DNA of 64,000 nt from JABWCQ01 sp964530625 (GCA_964530625.1 CAZHAK010000004.1:62001-126000); one strand, 5' to 3'. Positions 1 through 10,028 are shown, numbered from the stretch's first letter. The notes: generated from the letters alone by a model not told the origin. Program-made: numbers and translations.

Positions 1-3000
1 GTTCATCGTGATCTCGCGCCGCTGGAAGCCCGGAACAGTGCCTACAGCAGGCGTTATCGTCGCCCAGCTTTGATCGAACATCATTTGGTAGATTCCCAGT
101 TGGTCACCCGTGTTGCTCTGCAAGACCCCGCCAAACGTCACCAGCATGTCGTTATACCGGGACGTAATGCCGCAGCCGCCCGAGGCATACTCGGTGCCTT
201 CAAGCACCGCAACCGTTTGGCGGTCATAAGTGATCGGATGCATCCGTGTGACGCGCGTTTGGTTTGTTTCGCCGTCCCGGCTGAAGATGTAGAGCTTGTA
301 GCCGTTGGGATCCTGTGCCCACCATGCTAAACCAGTAATCGCGAGTTCATTCGCGCCGTCGTTTTCAACCTCTGCGAAAACATTGCCGTCGCGATCAATC
401 TGATAAATGTTTTGTGTGAAGTCTCCGACCCAGAAATGATCCAGGGCGGGATCATGCGCAATCGCACGAGTCGGGTTCAGCGGACTCTGAATCTCCGCGC
501 GGATGACGCCGTTCAGGTCAATCCCGTTGATTACGCCTGTCCCGTCTTCGGATCCATAGAGGTATTGACCGTCATAAGCAAGGTCATACCAGCCAAAGGC
601 TGAGGTGGACGGCTGAGGAATCGCCGGAGGCACAAGTTGGCCCGCACGGTCAAAACGATAAATCCAGTTCGTGCCGGTCGGACCTGCGCCGCCACTGACG
701 TACCAGTAGTCACCCGCGAATTCACAACCCAGCATCTGGAAGTCACCGGTTTGTTCGGACAAGCCCACGTGGTCGATCGCGTCCCAGTTCTGGGTTTCTT
801 CACCATTATTCATGAATGCCATGCGGATATTGTAGGCGAGAGGGCCGTTGCCGTCATTGATGATCTCGAAGGTTGCCGAACTTTGCGCCGGATAGGCAAT
901 CGTCAACTCGTCAGTCGAAAGCTCAAGCTCTGGGTGGAACATGCTGAAGTTCACGGTTTCCGTGCTGTCCAACTCCACGAGGGTTGTCACCGAAAGCGCG
1001 TCGTTATAACCTTCCGCATGAGCACGGAAGACATACTCTCCGATGAGAACATTGTCCAGCGTGTATTGCCCTTGCGCGTTCGTCAGAGCTGAATAGTTGA
1101 AGCCGTCCGCCGTAACATTCACGTTCTCCATCGGCTGGCCGGTCTCTTCGTCCGTCACCGTGCCGACAACCGTCCCAAACAGGTTGCGCGCGTCGGTCGT
1201 GATCAGAATCGCTCGACCATCCATAAGACTTGCGCAACCCGATGAAAGGGTATTGATGTAGGCAAGCGCGAGGCCGCTTGTGCCCCAGCTATCCTGAATG
1301 CCAATGGTACATCCTGGATTCTCGCCGCCGTTCCCGGGCATGTTCATGGTTACATCGTTGTACTGGAACAATATTCTGCCGTTGCCGTCCAAGGTTGGTG
1401 TCAGCGTTTGCCCAAGCAGAATCACTTCGAAGTCGAGGTTTGCCGTGTTGTAACTCGATCCGCCGCCCGAGGCTTTCCACTGGATGATCAGACGATCAGC
1501 ATCCACGTCATGATACCACCACACACCTTGTCCCGCGCCGCTGGTCTTCAGGTCATCCCAGTACGGCGCCACCATGGCCATCGGAGCCGCCTGTGCCGGA
1601 ATAGGATAGTTTCGGAAGTGATCCCCAAAAGCCTGTGCGCCGAAAGCCACCCAGCCGTTCGCGCATATCGTAATGGAATCATACTCCACGCCATAGTACG
1701 TAAACGGGAATGGTAAGGCACGAGCCACTGCCCAGACTTGTGTGATTTCCGTCTTTTCACCAACGTCGTCAATGTTCAAGTCTGTTCCTAAACCGGAACT
1801 GATATTCACATACGAATACTGCGGATGCAGTTCGTAGTCATTGTCAATATTGTCGTAGGCATAGTATCCAAAGCCATCGGGCCCGCACGGATCGTCGCTT
1901 GCCGCCGTGCCCACTGGTACGTTAAAATACGTCGTGTCCACAAATCCGTTATTGCCCGTTAGAATCAACGTCATGGGAGCCTGATGTCCCGGGAAAGTCA
2001 AGCTATTGGCGTTCAAAGTAAACGGACTGGCGGTGTTTGTCACTTGGGAGTTGACCGGAATGTTCGGATAGGTCGCATTCGCCGTGGTCGCGGAAACAAA
2101 CGGGCTTCCTGAAATCAGCGTCGCTGTGACACCTGTCAGCGGAACAACACCTGTGTTTTTGACCGTGACCGTCATGTCGCGCGTCAACCCGGGACCGAAC
2201 GCCGATGAAAAGGAGTGACTGATGTACTGCGGTCTGGCAGCGGAAATCACTGCTTCCACCGTGCTGGTCGTCGGCGTTCCCGATGACGTCACCGCGAACC
2301 TCAGCGGCACCACCTCCCTAAACTGCAAATCATTGCTCAGGTTCAGGCGAAAGGCCGTCGCACCCATTGCTTGCGCACCCGGCGCAAGATTACTAAAAGT
2401 CGAGCTGCCTTGAACCACAGTTGCCCGCGGCGAGGTCGTGGTCAAAGCTGCCGTGATGCCGGTGACGATTACTGACGAACCTGAGTTGCGCAGGACGACC
2501 GCAAGGTCTACGATTTCACCGGGATTCATGATTCCGTCACCGTTGCCTTGAGTACCGCCCGCGTTATCGTCGTCAACGGTCATTGAGCTGAAGGCTACGT
2601 ATTCCGTCCCGGCGGCGCACGCAACATCCGCCAAATAGGGATTCATGTTCCGCTTGGTCGCCGTCAAGAGCAGCGTACCGGGTGAATCCACTGTCACAGG
2701 AAGCACTAAATCGCCGTTCGCATTGGTCAATCCCTTGACATAGCACTCAGTGCCTTTCCAGGCCGTCACCAGTGCGCCCTCAACCGGATTACCCGTGATG
2801 TCGTCCGCGACGTGAACTGTCAACGAACGAGACCCCACGATCAACGATCCCGTATGAGTGACTTCGACAACCTGCGGAGAGTCCGACCAAATGGAAAGCC
2901 CTGGGTCACCCATCAAATTAAACCACTTGGAAAAATTCTGCGCGGTCGGTGCGTTCCAACCAAAGGTCGTATGCAGCCATGCCTTCGCCGAGTTGACGCA

Positions 3001-4596
3001 ATGGCCAAAATGTTCAGTTCTGAGATTGGCGATTGCATATCCTAATCCACCCGTCACACAAATGTTTTCAGGATGGTGGGTACTGGTTGTCGCCATGCCG
3101 ACACAGGCAACACCACCCTTAGGACTCGTTGCCGTTCCTGCAACAACCCAGGACTCCGAGGTCGCAAGTCCGTTGGTAAAATTTCCTGTGTTGCACGTCA
3201 CGGTCATACATACCGGCAGCTTCGTGCCGTTGTTGCACCCATTGGCAGAACTTGCGTCCATTTGGTTCAGCCAAGTGCCGCGCCACAGAAAAATGCCCAC
3301 ACCGCCATTGAACTGCTGCCAAATTGTATTGTTGTTCACCGCGCCCGGGTGGGAGGCCACGAAGCTGGAATCAATATCCGTGTGAAGGCGAAGCTGCTGG
3401 CCCACCCACTGCATCGTGGTATAATTTGAAGCAATCTGATTGGCCACTCCTGCATAAAGGAAAGCGCGGCGAAACCAGCCTGGATCCGTGAGATTCGGAG
3501 TCCGCTCGTATGCTGCAATCTTAGCATTAATCGTCGCAAACTCGCTGGTGTTCGTGGCGCATATACGGCCTACTCCGATATCCTCTATATCGTCACCGGT
3601 TGTTGCCAGTGCAAAAGTGTGATCGTAGTTACTGCCGTCCGTCGGCATACCGTACGTACCTTCGTTTGCCGGATCGCCCATGATACACACGAACTCCACC
3701 GGACTGTCTTCATCTGCGTTCGCGTAAGCGCTCCGAATAAACGTCGTCATTTGCGGTGCACTCCACGATGTGCGTTTCTCAAGAATCACATCATGACCTG
3801 AACGCTTTTTCCAAAGATAGAGACTGTCTGTCCACTGATTGACCGTCGCATGGTCTTTTGCCAATATGATGTACGTTCCCGGAGTGGTCGTCGCATCGTC
3901 CAAAGCATGCTCATCGAGATTCTCGATCAGATGCTGATACATCGAGGACCACATACCTGACGGCCTGCGAACCCGAGTCATCTCATTGACAGACGGCTCG
4001 TTGTTGGGCACGATGTCCACTTGAATGTTGTGGTAGATGCGAGCCTGACGGGTCACAGGATTGACCTGCACCGGATTCAGGCGCACAATCACAACTCGGA
4101 AGTCGCGCATGATCATCGGTTCTGACATCTCGGCAATGTTCTCAGGAAACCAGGCGTCCTGACCATAAATCATCGGATTCTTCGTATTCTGTTGACGCAG
4201 ACGCTCTTCCTCGTAATAAGGCATGGCATTGTAATCCTCAACCAGCTCGAAATCCGCGCTCATCACGACCAAATTGGCACCGCCTGTGGCCGGAATCCGG
4301 TAGTAGCGAGAAACATGCGGCACCGCCGGCGATCCGTCCTCCGTGACAATAGCTTCGCCGTCGATTCCGATGAAATCAAACTCCTCGAAGTCTTGGACTA
4401 TCGTGCGGCGCTCCAGAGCCGACCCATCGAAGCGAATGGAGGTATACTCGGGGCCGGTCTTGCTGACCTCGAGTGCGGCTCCCTTCCCCTGATAAGTCGA
4501 AAATATCGGTGCGCTATTCTCCTGCGCCGCAAAAACGACGCACGAGAAAGCAAGTAAGGTGATTGCGCGAAGAAACAGTCCTTTACTACTTGCCAT
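1..4596 (-). CDS. C25 (gingipain-like) cysteine peptidase, multidomain secreted protein, partial at window edge
   Basis: This frame is open for 1532 codons from ATG at 4596 to the window edge, so the C-terminus (where a T9SS sorting domain would be expected) is missing. GGAG lies 9 bases before the ATG and a signal peptide (MASSKGLFLRAITLLAFSC, ending near AQE) follows. In order: a propeptide-like region, a C25 peptidase core (roughly 200-560), a carboxypeptidase-regulatory-like Ig domain near 590-640, CARDB-like repeats to about 830, a jelly-roll-like module (900-1130), a second regulatory domain near 1140-1220, and a propeller-like end. The putative nucleophile is Cys468 in MTVTCNTGNF. The position of the usual catalytic His (HG) is Arg439 in FLWRGTW, 29 residues upstream, so activity is uncertain. 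By family it should be an extracellular or cell-surface peptidase; gingipains are classic T9SS cargo. Confidence 0.85.
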   Translation of the reverse strand, partial: MASSKGLFLRAITLLAFSCVVFAAQENSAPIFSTYQGKGAALEVSKTGPEYTSIRFDGSALERRTIVQDFEEFDFIGIDGEAIVTEDGSPAVPHVSRYYRIPATGGANLVVMSADFELVEDYNAMPYYEEERLRQQNTKNPMIYGQDAWFPENIAEMSEPMIMRDFRVVIVRLNPVQVNPVTRQARIYHNIQVDIVPNNEPSVNEMTRVRRPSGMWSSMYQHLIENLDEHALDDATTTPGTYIILAKDHATVNQWTDSLYLWKKRSGHDVILEKRTSWSAPQMTTFIRSAYANADEDSPVEFVCIMGDPANEGTYGMPTDGSNYDHTFALATTGDDIEDIGVGRICATNTSEFATINAKIAAYERTPNLTDPGWFRRAFLYAGVANQIASNYTTMQWVGQQLRLHTDIDSSFVASHPGAVNNNTIWQQFNGGVGIFLWRGTWLNQMDASSANGCNNGTKLPVCMTVTCNTGNFTNGLATSESWVVAGTATSPKGGVACVGMATTSTHHPENICVTGGLGYAIANLRTEHFGHCVNSAKAWLHTTFGWNAPTAQNFSKWFNLMGDPGLSIWSDSPQVVEVTHTGSLIVGSRSLTVHVADDITGNPVEGALVTAWKGTECYVKGLTNANGDLVLPVTVDSPGTLLLTATKRNMNPYLADVACAAGTEYVAFSSMTVDDDNAGGTQGNGDGIMNPGEIVDLAVVLRNSGSSVIVTGITAALTTTSPRATVVQGSSTFSNLAPGAQAMGATAFRLNLSNDLQFREVVPLRFAVTSSGTPTTSTVEAVISAARPQYISHSFSSAFGPGLTRDMTVTVKNTGVVPLTGVTATLISGSPFVSATTANATYPNIPVNSQVTNTASPFTLNANSLTFPGHQAPMTLILTGNNGFVDTTYFNVPVGTAASDDPCGPDGFGYYAYDNIDNDYELHPQYSYVNISSGLGTDLNIDDVGEKTEITQVWAVARALPFPFTYYGVEYDSITICANGWVAFGAQAFGDHFRNYPIPAQAAPMAMVAPYWDDLKTSGAGQGVWWYHDVDADRLIIQWKASGGGSSYNTANLDFEVILLGQTLTPTLDGNGRILFQYNDVTMNMPGNGGENPGCTIGIQDSWGTSGLALAYINTLSSGCASLMDGRAILITTDARNLFGTVVGTVTDEETGQPMENVNVTADGFNYSALTNAQGQYTLDNVLIGEYVFRAHAEGYNDALSVTTLVELDSTETVNFSMFHPELELSTDELTIAYPAQSSATFEIINDGNGPLAYNIRMAFMNNGEETQNWDAIDHVGLSEQTGDFQMLGCEFAGDYWYVSGGAGPTGTNWIYRFDRAGQLVPPAIPQPSTSAFGWYDLAYDGQYLYGSEDGTGVINGIDLNGVIRAEIQSPLNPTRAIAHDPALDHFWVGDFTQNIYQIDRDGNVFAEVENDGANELAITGLAWWAQDPNGYKLYIFSRDGETNQTRVTRMHPITYDRQTVAVLEGTEYASGGCGITSRYNDMLVTFGGVLQSNTGDQLGIYQMMFDQSWATITPAVGTVPGFQRREITMN

Positions 4597-4905
4597 ATGA
4601 GGCTCCTTCAAACGTCCGTTGGGATGCAAATAAAAGCCGGCAGTATCCGGCTGGGCTAATTCATGTTAAATTAACGAATCACGCGGGGTCATGCAAGTCC
4701 GTCAAGTCCTGAATTCAATTTTTTGAGCGTCACGCTCGACTCAACTTGCGCCAAATCCTCATTCTAATAGACTGTTTTACAATAGCTAAGACTCGTTGTG
4801 GACAAAAGGGGCCACAATTATATGGCATATGCCTCGTTTTGCTCTGTGGCTCATGTTCTGCCAATGGCTACTTTGTGAAAAAAAGTGCCTATGGGTGAGA
4901 ATGTC
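4597..4905. other. Intergenic region upstream of the C25 gene
   Basis: This 309-base gap contains no convincing ORF. It holds the leader of the minus-strand C25 gene, with GGAG just before its ATG, and a small hairpin (AGCCGG-CAGTAT-CCGGCT, near 4635-4652) about 40 bases upstream of the start. The S9 peptidase gene ends at its other boundary, where a short GAATG-AGA-CATTC stem overlaps the stop codon and a T-run follows on the minus strand, a weak terminator at best. I see no clear promoter. Confidence 0.5.
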
Positions 4906-7416
4906 TCATTCCCCGTAGCTCGACATCCGTGAGTCCCAGGCTCCCGGCTGGTCTTTCAGATACTTATCAAACCATTCGAGCATCATCTGCCGATGCTCAA
5001 TCAAGTTCTTGTATTTCGTGTTGATATTATGAGTTTCGTCCTGAAAGCGCGCGTAAACCACGTCCTGCCCCAGTAGCTTCAGCGCGACGAACATCTGATC
5101 CGATTCGATCCAGGGGACGTTGTCGTCAATTCCGCCGTGCAAGATAAGCATCGGAGTCTTGATCTTGTCTGCATTGTAGATGGGTGACTTGTCCACGTAA
5201 ACATCCTTGTCGCTCCACGGAAATTTTCCGGGCGAAGCAATGTCGGCATACCAGTAGCCCCAGATTCCTCCGCCGAAATAATTCGTGATATTGGAGATAC
5301 CGTACATGTCAATCGCCGTCTTGAACATGTCGGTTTTGGTCACCAAGTCCAAAGTAATGAACCCGCCATAACTTCCACCGTAGCAACCCACGCGCACACC
5401 GTCAATAAATGGATGCGCGGCCAGAACCTTTTCCGTGCCTTCGATGACATCTTGTGTCGCTTCGGTTCCCCAGTCACCGGCATGATAATCCGCGAACTTT
5501 TGTCCCTTGCCCAGTGCGCCCACGGGATTTAGCACATACACACAATAGCCGTTGGCCAGCCACAACTGATATTGCACACTAAATCGCACGTCGCGCGGTG
5601 TCACCCCTGCGTAGTAGTAAACGATCAGCGGCCACTTTTTGGTAGGCGTGTAGTCTGCCGGTTTATAAAACCAGCCGTCAATCTCTTCACCCAGACGATT
5701 CGTGAAACTCCACGGCTCCATCGAGCCGAACTCCCAGTCCGCAACAACGTCTTGGTTGGGGTCGAAGAGCTTCTTCTCTGCCGTGCTATTGACAAAAACG
5801 GCTTTGGGAGTGTTGTAATCGGAGGCGATATAGGCGACCTTTGAACCGTTGTCGGCAAACGTCGGCTCATCCGTATATTCAAAATCACTCTTATACGGCC
5901 GGAAGGTCACGCTCTTGCTGTCCAATGAAACTTTGGCAAAGTGCCGCCCGCCGTTTTGTATCACATAACAGTAGAGAGACTTATCGCGCGGATTGTAAAA
6001 AATATTCGAGCCGCCCTCTTCGTCCGCTACTGAAAACTTCTGGTCCGCTGTGAGAATCTTGTTTTCACCTGTCCGCAAATCAACTACGCACACGACAAGT
6101 TGAGCGACGTTGTGATAGACCGTGTCCTCGGGGGCTGCATCGTGCGATCCTGCGCTGTAGGCAATCCGGTTCTCGTCAATCCAACAGATGTTCTGCGGAT
6201 ACTCAATTAGATTTCGAGTCAAGACTTTCTTGATGACTCCCGATGCCAATTCAACCGTCCAGAATTCCTGTGTGACATAGGGCCGACCGAACTTTGGAAT
6301 ATGTTTGATCAACAGCACTCGCTCGCCACTCGGCGATACCGACCATTTGTCAAGCTCAAATTCTCCTGCCTTCGTCAGTTGCCGGGTTAGTCCCGACTTA
6401 AGATCGGCGACGAACAACTCACGGCGGTCGTTATATGTCGTGACCCGGTCTTCTAGCTCGCGAAACAAATCATAGCCGGATTTATTCTCGGGCTTTTCCT
6501 TTGTGACCGAGTAGACTATGCTTCCTTCGCCCGTCTGCACTTTGAACCCGTCGAGATTCTTGACCGCTTTGGCAAGGCGGGTGGTTTGGCGGTTCCCCAT
6601 TCCAAAGGACCAAACTTCGCTGCCGTCATCCGTGCTGGCGCGATAGTACAACTTCCTTCCATCTTTTGAAAAATCAAAATCCGACACACCGGACTTATCG
6701 AAAACATGAAAGAGTTTGCTCTGGTCCGTGTCCCAGATTTCGTACCACGACTTTGATTTGTACTCTTCCCCTTCGCGGATCGTGCGCTGGAAAATCAGAT
6801 ATTTCCCGTCGGGAGAAAGCAAAAGAGAACTCAAATTTTCCAGCTCAGCATCATAGCGCATATGCGCAGGCCGCTTGAGCATGCTTGCGCCTGATGTGAT
6901 GGTTGCAACAGATGCCGAGTCTTGCGTAACGATAGCGGAAATGCTCCATGCTCCGCTATCGGAATTTTGCGAAACCGTCGCCACCAAAACATCCGTGCGA
7001 GTGCGGTCGAGAGTGATCTCGCTTCTTGCCTTGTACGCTCCGCTGTCGGCAGCCGTGGCTTTGGTGAGTTCTTTTCCATTGGCATAAACTATCAGAGGAC
7101 GAGAACCCGTGACTTCCAGCGTTGCCATCGTGTTGCCGTCTGTGGTCAATGACGTCGCGGCCAGTCCGTAGGCGCGTTGAGCGTCTGTAGGAAACGAAAG
7201 CTCGGCGCCTCTTAATGGTTTCTGATTCAAGTTGATCAGGTTTAACCTGCTCCACTCGATCTTAACTTGTCCGAGCAAGTCCGCAGTTTTCACGGTCGAA
7301 TCGCCAAAAGCAACCGGCGGTAAAGTCGTAACCGGTGCAGTTTTCCACTCGGAAATTTTCGTTTCTGTGGCGAGTAAGGTTGTCGCCCACAACAGCACAA
7401 ACATCACTCGAAACAT
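4906..7416 (-). CDS. S9 family serine peptidase (prolyl oligopeptidase/DPP-IV-like), secreted
   Basis: An 836-residue protein with an N-terminal signal peptide (MFRVMFVLLWATTLLA), a beta-propeller-like middle built of repeats such as LLLSPDGKYLIF, and a C-terminal alpha/beta-hydrolase domain. The catalytic triad is visible: Ser about 682 in GGSYGG, Asp about 764 in HGGIDDNVP and His about 796 in DETHNIN. The family cleaves oligopeptides, often after Pro or Ala, usually in the periplasm or outside the cell. I chose the ATG at 7416 over the in-frame start at 7461 because it opens directly on the signal peptide, has GAGAG just upstream, and avoids overlap with the upstream gene ending at 7436. 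It is the last gene of a minus-strand run after spmA and spmB. Confidence 0.9.
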   Translation of the reverse strand: MFRVMFVLLWATTLLATETKISEWKTAPVTTLPPVAFGDSTVKTADLLGQVKIEWSRLNLINLNQKPLRGAELSFPTDAQRAYGLAATSLTTDGNTMATLEVTGSRPLIVYANGKELTKATAADSGAYKARSEITLDRTRTDVLVATVSQNSDSGAWSISAIVTQDSASVATITSGASMLKRPAHMRYDAELENLSSLLLSPDGKYLIFQRTIREGEEYKSKSWYEIWDTDQSKLFHVFDKSGVSDFDFSKDGRKLYYRASTDDGSEVWSFGMGNRQTTRLAKAVKNLDGFKVQTGEGSIVYSVTKEKPENKSGYDLFRELEDRVTTYNDRRELFVADLKSGLTRQLTKAGEFELDKWSVSPSGERVLLIKHIPKFGRPYVTQEFWTVELASGVIKKVLTRNLIEYPQNICWIDENRIAYSAGSHDAAPEDTVYHNVAQLVVCVVDLRTGENKILTADQKFSVADEEGGSNIFYNPRDKSLYCYVIQNGGRHFAKVSLDSKSVTFRPYKSDFEYTDEPTFADNGSKVAYIASDYNTPKAVFVNSTAEKKLFDPNQDVVADWEFGSMEPWSFTNRLGEEIDGWFYKPADYTPTKKWPLIVYYYAGVTPRDVRFSVQYQLWLANGYCVYVLNPVGALGKGQKFADYHAGDWGTEATQDVIEGTEKVLAAHPFIDGVRVGCYGGSYGGFITLDLVTKTDMFKTAIDMYGISNITNYFGGGIWGYWYADIASPGKFPWSDKDVYVDKSPIYNADKIKTPMLILHGGIDDNVPWIESDQMFVALKLLGQDVVYARFQDETHNINTKYKNLIEHRQMMLEWFDKYLKDQPGAWDSRMSSYGE

Positions 7417-7435
7417 AAGACTCTCTACGACACTC

Positions 7436-7981
7436 TTAGTTAAAGAAAAATTGACTGGCATATATCGCCGCGATCAATCCTGCCGCATCACCGATCAGGC
7501 AGGCGGCCAGAGTGTGGCGTGTTGCGCGGACGGAAACGGAGCCAAAGTAAACGGCTAAAACATAAAACGTGGTTTCCGTCGAGCCCATCATCACCGACAT
7601 CGTGTTGCCGATCAGTGAATCGGGGCCATAGGTATCCAAACCCTCCGAAAGCACTCCAAGCGCGCCTGAACCCGAGAGCGGACGAACAAACGCCATCGGC
7701 AGAACTTCAGGCGGAATTCCTAACGGTCCGAGAATCGTTCCCAATCCTTGCACTGCAAAGTCCAGTGCGCCCGATGCTCTGAAAATAGCAATCGCACACA
7801 AAATCGCCACCAGATAGGGAATGATGCGGACTCCTACGTGAAAACCGTCTTTCGCCCCCTCAATAAACTCTTCGTAGATTTTGACTTTCTTGAATGCTGC
7901 CGCCAGCACGATGATCAAGAACAAAATCGGAATCGCCCAATCAGAGGCCGTCTGTGCGGCCAGTAGAATCCATTCTTTCAT
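7436..7981 (-). CDS. spmB: SpmB-like nucleoside recognition (Gate) domain membrane protein
   Basis: A 181-residue polytopic membrane protein matching the spore maturation protein B type, with several hydrophobic helices and the conserved region around PLSGSGALGVLSE and MMGSTETTFYVLAVYFGS. Its ATG overlaps the spmA stop in an ATGA, indicating translational coupling. SpmA and SpmB are membrane proteins of the nucleoside-recognition/Gate family; in Bacillus they affect spore core dehydration, but homologues are common in non-sporulating bacteria where the transported compound is unknown. Nothing else in the window suggests sporulation, so a general transport or envelope role is more likely. Confidence 0.85.
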   Translation of the reverse strand: MKEWILLAAQTASDWAIPILFLIIVLAAAFKKVKIYEEFIEGAKDGFHVGVRIIPYLVAILCAIAIFRASGALDFAVQGLGTILGPLGIPPEVLPMAFVRPLSGSGALGVLSEGLDTYGPDSLIGNTMSVMMGSTETTFYVLAVYFGSVSVRATRHTLAACLIGDAAGLIAAIYASQFFFN

Positions 7982-8583
7982 CAGGATTTCTCCTCGCTGG
8001 GCAGACGATACGCCTTGCGCTTTTCAAGCAGTTTTGCCGCTGAAATTCCGACAACAGTTGAGCAAATGGTCGCCAAAAGCGTCGCGCCGATAATGCCCGT
8101 GGCATTTTCAGAACCTGCCGAGGCGCGCATGGCAATCACCGTCGCTGGAATCAGCGTCACGGAGGTGGTATTGATTGTCAAGAAAGTGGCCATCGCATTG
8201 GTCGCCGTGTCACCCAGTTTACTGAGCGACTTCAGGTCCTGCATCGCCTTCAACCCGAGGGCCGTCGCGGAGTTGCCCAGACCCAACATATTGGCCGCGA
8301 TGTTCGAGATCATCGAGCCCATGGCCGGGTGCTCGGGAGGCACGTCGGGGAAAAGCCGCTTCATAATGGGCCGAAGTAGTCGCGAGAGGCCTTGTACCAG
8401 CCCAGCACCCTCTGCTAACTTCATAAATCCCAACCACAAAGCCATTATCCCAATCAAGCCAATGGATAGCTCTACCGAGGTCTTGGCTGCGTCAATTGCG
8501 GCTTTGGTCACCTCCGCCATCCGGCCCGTAAACATGGCGGTGACCACACCGATTAGAATCAAACCTAACCAGATTACTTGCAC
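7981..8583 (-). CDS. spmA: SpmA-like nucleoside recognition (Gate) domain membrane protein
   Basis: A 200-residue membrane protein of the spore maturation protein A type, with conserved stretches LGLGNSATALGLKAM and FLTINTTSVTLIPATVIAMR. I place the start at GTG 8583 because AGGAG sits five bases before it, while the in-frame ATG at 8610 has no ribosome site and adds residues atypical for the family. First gene of the minus-strand spmA-spmB-peptidase set and divergent from ispG, with a 256-base region between them. It probably forms a complex with SpmB in the inner membrane; substrate unknown. Confidence 0.85.
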   Translation of the reverse strand: MQVIWLGLILIGVVTAMFTGRMAEVTKAAIDAAKTSVELSIGLIGIMALWLGFMKLAEGAGLVQGLSRLLRPIMKRLFPDVPPEHPAMGSMISNIAANMLGLGNSATALGLKAMQDLKSLSKLGDTATNAMATFLTINTTSVTLIPATVIAMRASAGSENATGIIGATLLATICSTVVGISAAKLLEKRKAYRLPSEEKS

Positions 8584-8787
8584 GTTTGCTCCTAAGTTTT
8601 GATAACACATAGTTTACGAAATCAGGTTGGAATGTGCAATCAAGTTGCCCCACGCGCTGAAAAATCTCGATAATAGAGGCCGCAGAACATCCGGTTTGTG
8701 AAACTTTGCGCTTATCAAATCGTTGAAAAAACAAGAGGTCGAGCACTGGGCAATAATTGACATTCCCAGCCATGAGCCGTATATTGA

Positions 8788-8816
8788 TTGATTGGTGGAT
8801 TTGGAAAGTCGATAAA
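8788..8816 (+). promoter_or_regulatory. Candidate promoter of ispG
   Basis: TTGATT at 8788-8793, a 17-base spacer and GATAAA at 8811-8816 resemble a sigma70-type promoter and would start transcription about 15 bases before the GTG start of ispG. The match is imperfect and FCB bacteria often use other -10/-35 forms, so this is only a candidate. Confidence 0.3.
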
Positions 8817-8839
8817 AATTGTCTTATTAGGGATTCTGC

Positions 8840-10027
8840 GTGATTGAACTTCAGCTTTTGGGGAAATGTTTGGAAAAGCCGACCAATGGATTCGCTTTGC
8901 CGATGATGGGCGAATTTGCGCCGCAATCCTTCAGACACAAGCGCGTCCGCGAGTGCAAAATCGGCTCGGTGACTATCGGCGGCAATAATCCGGTCGCGAT
9001 TCAGTCCATGACCCTGACCGATACCCGCGATGCCAAGGCCACGCTCGAGCAGATTCATCGTTTGGAAGAGGCGGGCTGTGAAATCATTCGTGTGGCCGTG
9101 CCCGATGACGAGGCGGCGGCAGCTTTGTCCGAAATCAAGAGGAACATGCGCGTCCCCTTGGTGGCTGATATTCACTTCCACTACAAGCTCGCGCTGAAAG
9201 CCATTGACGCGGGTGTGGACAAGATTCGCATCAATCCCGGCAATCTGGGCGGCGAGGGCCGAGCGAAAGTCGTCACCAAAGCCGCGCTGGACGCGGGCAT
9301 CGCAATGCGCGTCGGAGTAAATTCCGGTTCGCTCGAAAAAGATTTGATTGACAAGTACGAAGGGCCGACGCCAATGGGAATGGTGGAGTCGGCGATTCGT
9401 CACGTTCAGTGGTTGGAAGACGAAGGCTTCACCAATCTTGCTGTGTCGCTGAAAGCCTCCAACGTTCCGCGCATGATTGAAGCCTACACGCTCTTCCGCG
9501 AGCGCAGTGACTATCCCTTGCATTTGGGCGTCACCGAAGCGGGACCGATGTTTTCCGGGTCGATTAAGTCCGCGCTCGGAATCGGTTATCTGTTGCAAAA
9601 CGGCATCGGCGAGACACTGCGTGTCTCACTTACCGCTGATCCTGTGGAAGAAGTCAAAGTCGCGTGGGAAATTTTGAAGGCGCTGGGCTTACGCACAAAA
9701 GGCGTTAACCTCGTCGCCTGTCCGTCCTGCGGCAGATGCGAAGTGGACTTGTTGGATTTGACAGCGCGAGTCGAGCTGGCCGTCTCCACCATTGACAAGC
9801 CGTTGCACATCGCCGTCATGGGTTGCGTCGTCAACGGCCCCGGCGAAGCCCGTGAAGCCGACTTAGCCGTCGTAGGAGGAAAAGGCAAAGGCCTGATCAT
9901 GAAAGACGGCAAAGTCATCGCCACATTGCCCGAAGATCAATTGATTCCGGCGTTGCTCCGTGAAGCGGAGCTTTATGACGTATCGCTAAGACCTGCGGGT
10001 AAGGCGAGGTTTGTGGCGAGTGCATAG
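8840..10027 (+). CDS. ispG: 4-hydroxy-3-methylbut-2-enyl diphosphate synthase (flavodoxin/ferredoxin)
   Basis: IspG (GcpE) makes HMBPP from MEcPP, the penultimate step of the non-mevalonate isoprenoid pathway, using a [4Fe-4S] cluster and external electrons. The TIM-barrel signatures VPLVADIHFHYKLAL and KIRINPGNLG are present, and the C-terminal domain has the cluster motif CPSCGRCEVD plus the third Cys in GCVVNGPGEA. At 395 residues it is slightly long. The GTG at 8840 has AGGGA a few bases upstream; an alternative ATG at 8903 would match the shorter E. coli-like N-terminus but lacks a ribosome site. Two other MEP enzymes (dxs, ispH) lie about 6-8 kb downstream on the same strand. Confidence 0.96.
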   Translation: MIELQLLGKCLEKPTNGFALPMMGEFAPQSFRHKRVRECKIGSVTIGGNNPVAIQSMTLTDTRDAKATLEQIHRLEEAGCEIIRVAVPDDEAAAALSEIKRNMRVPLVADIHFHYKLALKAIDAGVDKIRINPGNLGGEGRAKVVTKAALDAGIAMRVGVNSGSLEKDLIDKYEGPTPMGMVESAIRHVQWLEDEGFTNLAVSLKASNVPRMIEAYTLFRERSDYPLHLGVTEAGPMFSGSIKSALGIGYLLQNGIGETLRVSLTADPVEEVKVAWEILKALGLRTKGVNLVACPSCGRCEVDLLDLTARVELAVSTIDKPLHIAVMGCVVNGPGEAREADLAVVGGKGKGLIMKDGKVIATLPEDQLIPALLREAELYDVSLRPAGKARFVASA

Positions 10028-10028
10028 C

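Noticed and set aside
8492..9598. Long minus-strand frame (368 codons) opposite ispG
   Set aside because: It lies antisense to the well-conserved ispG, its translation is His/Arg/Gln-rich without any motif, and it also crosses the spmA start; it is a shadow of codon bias.
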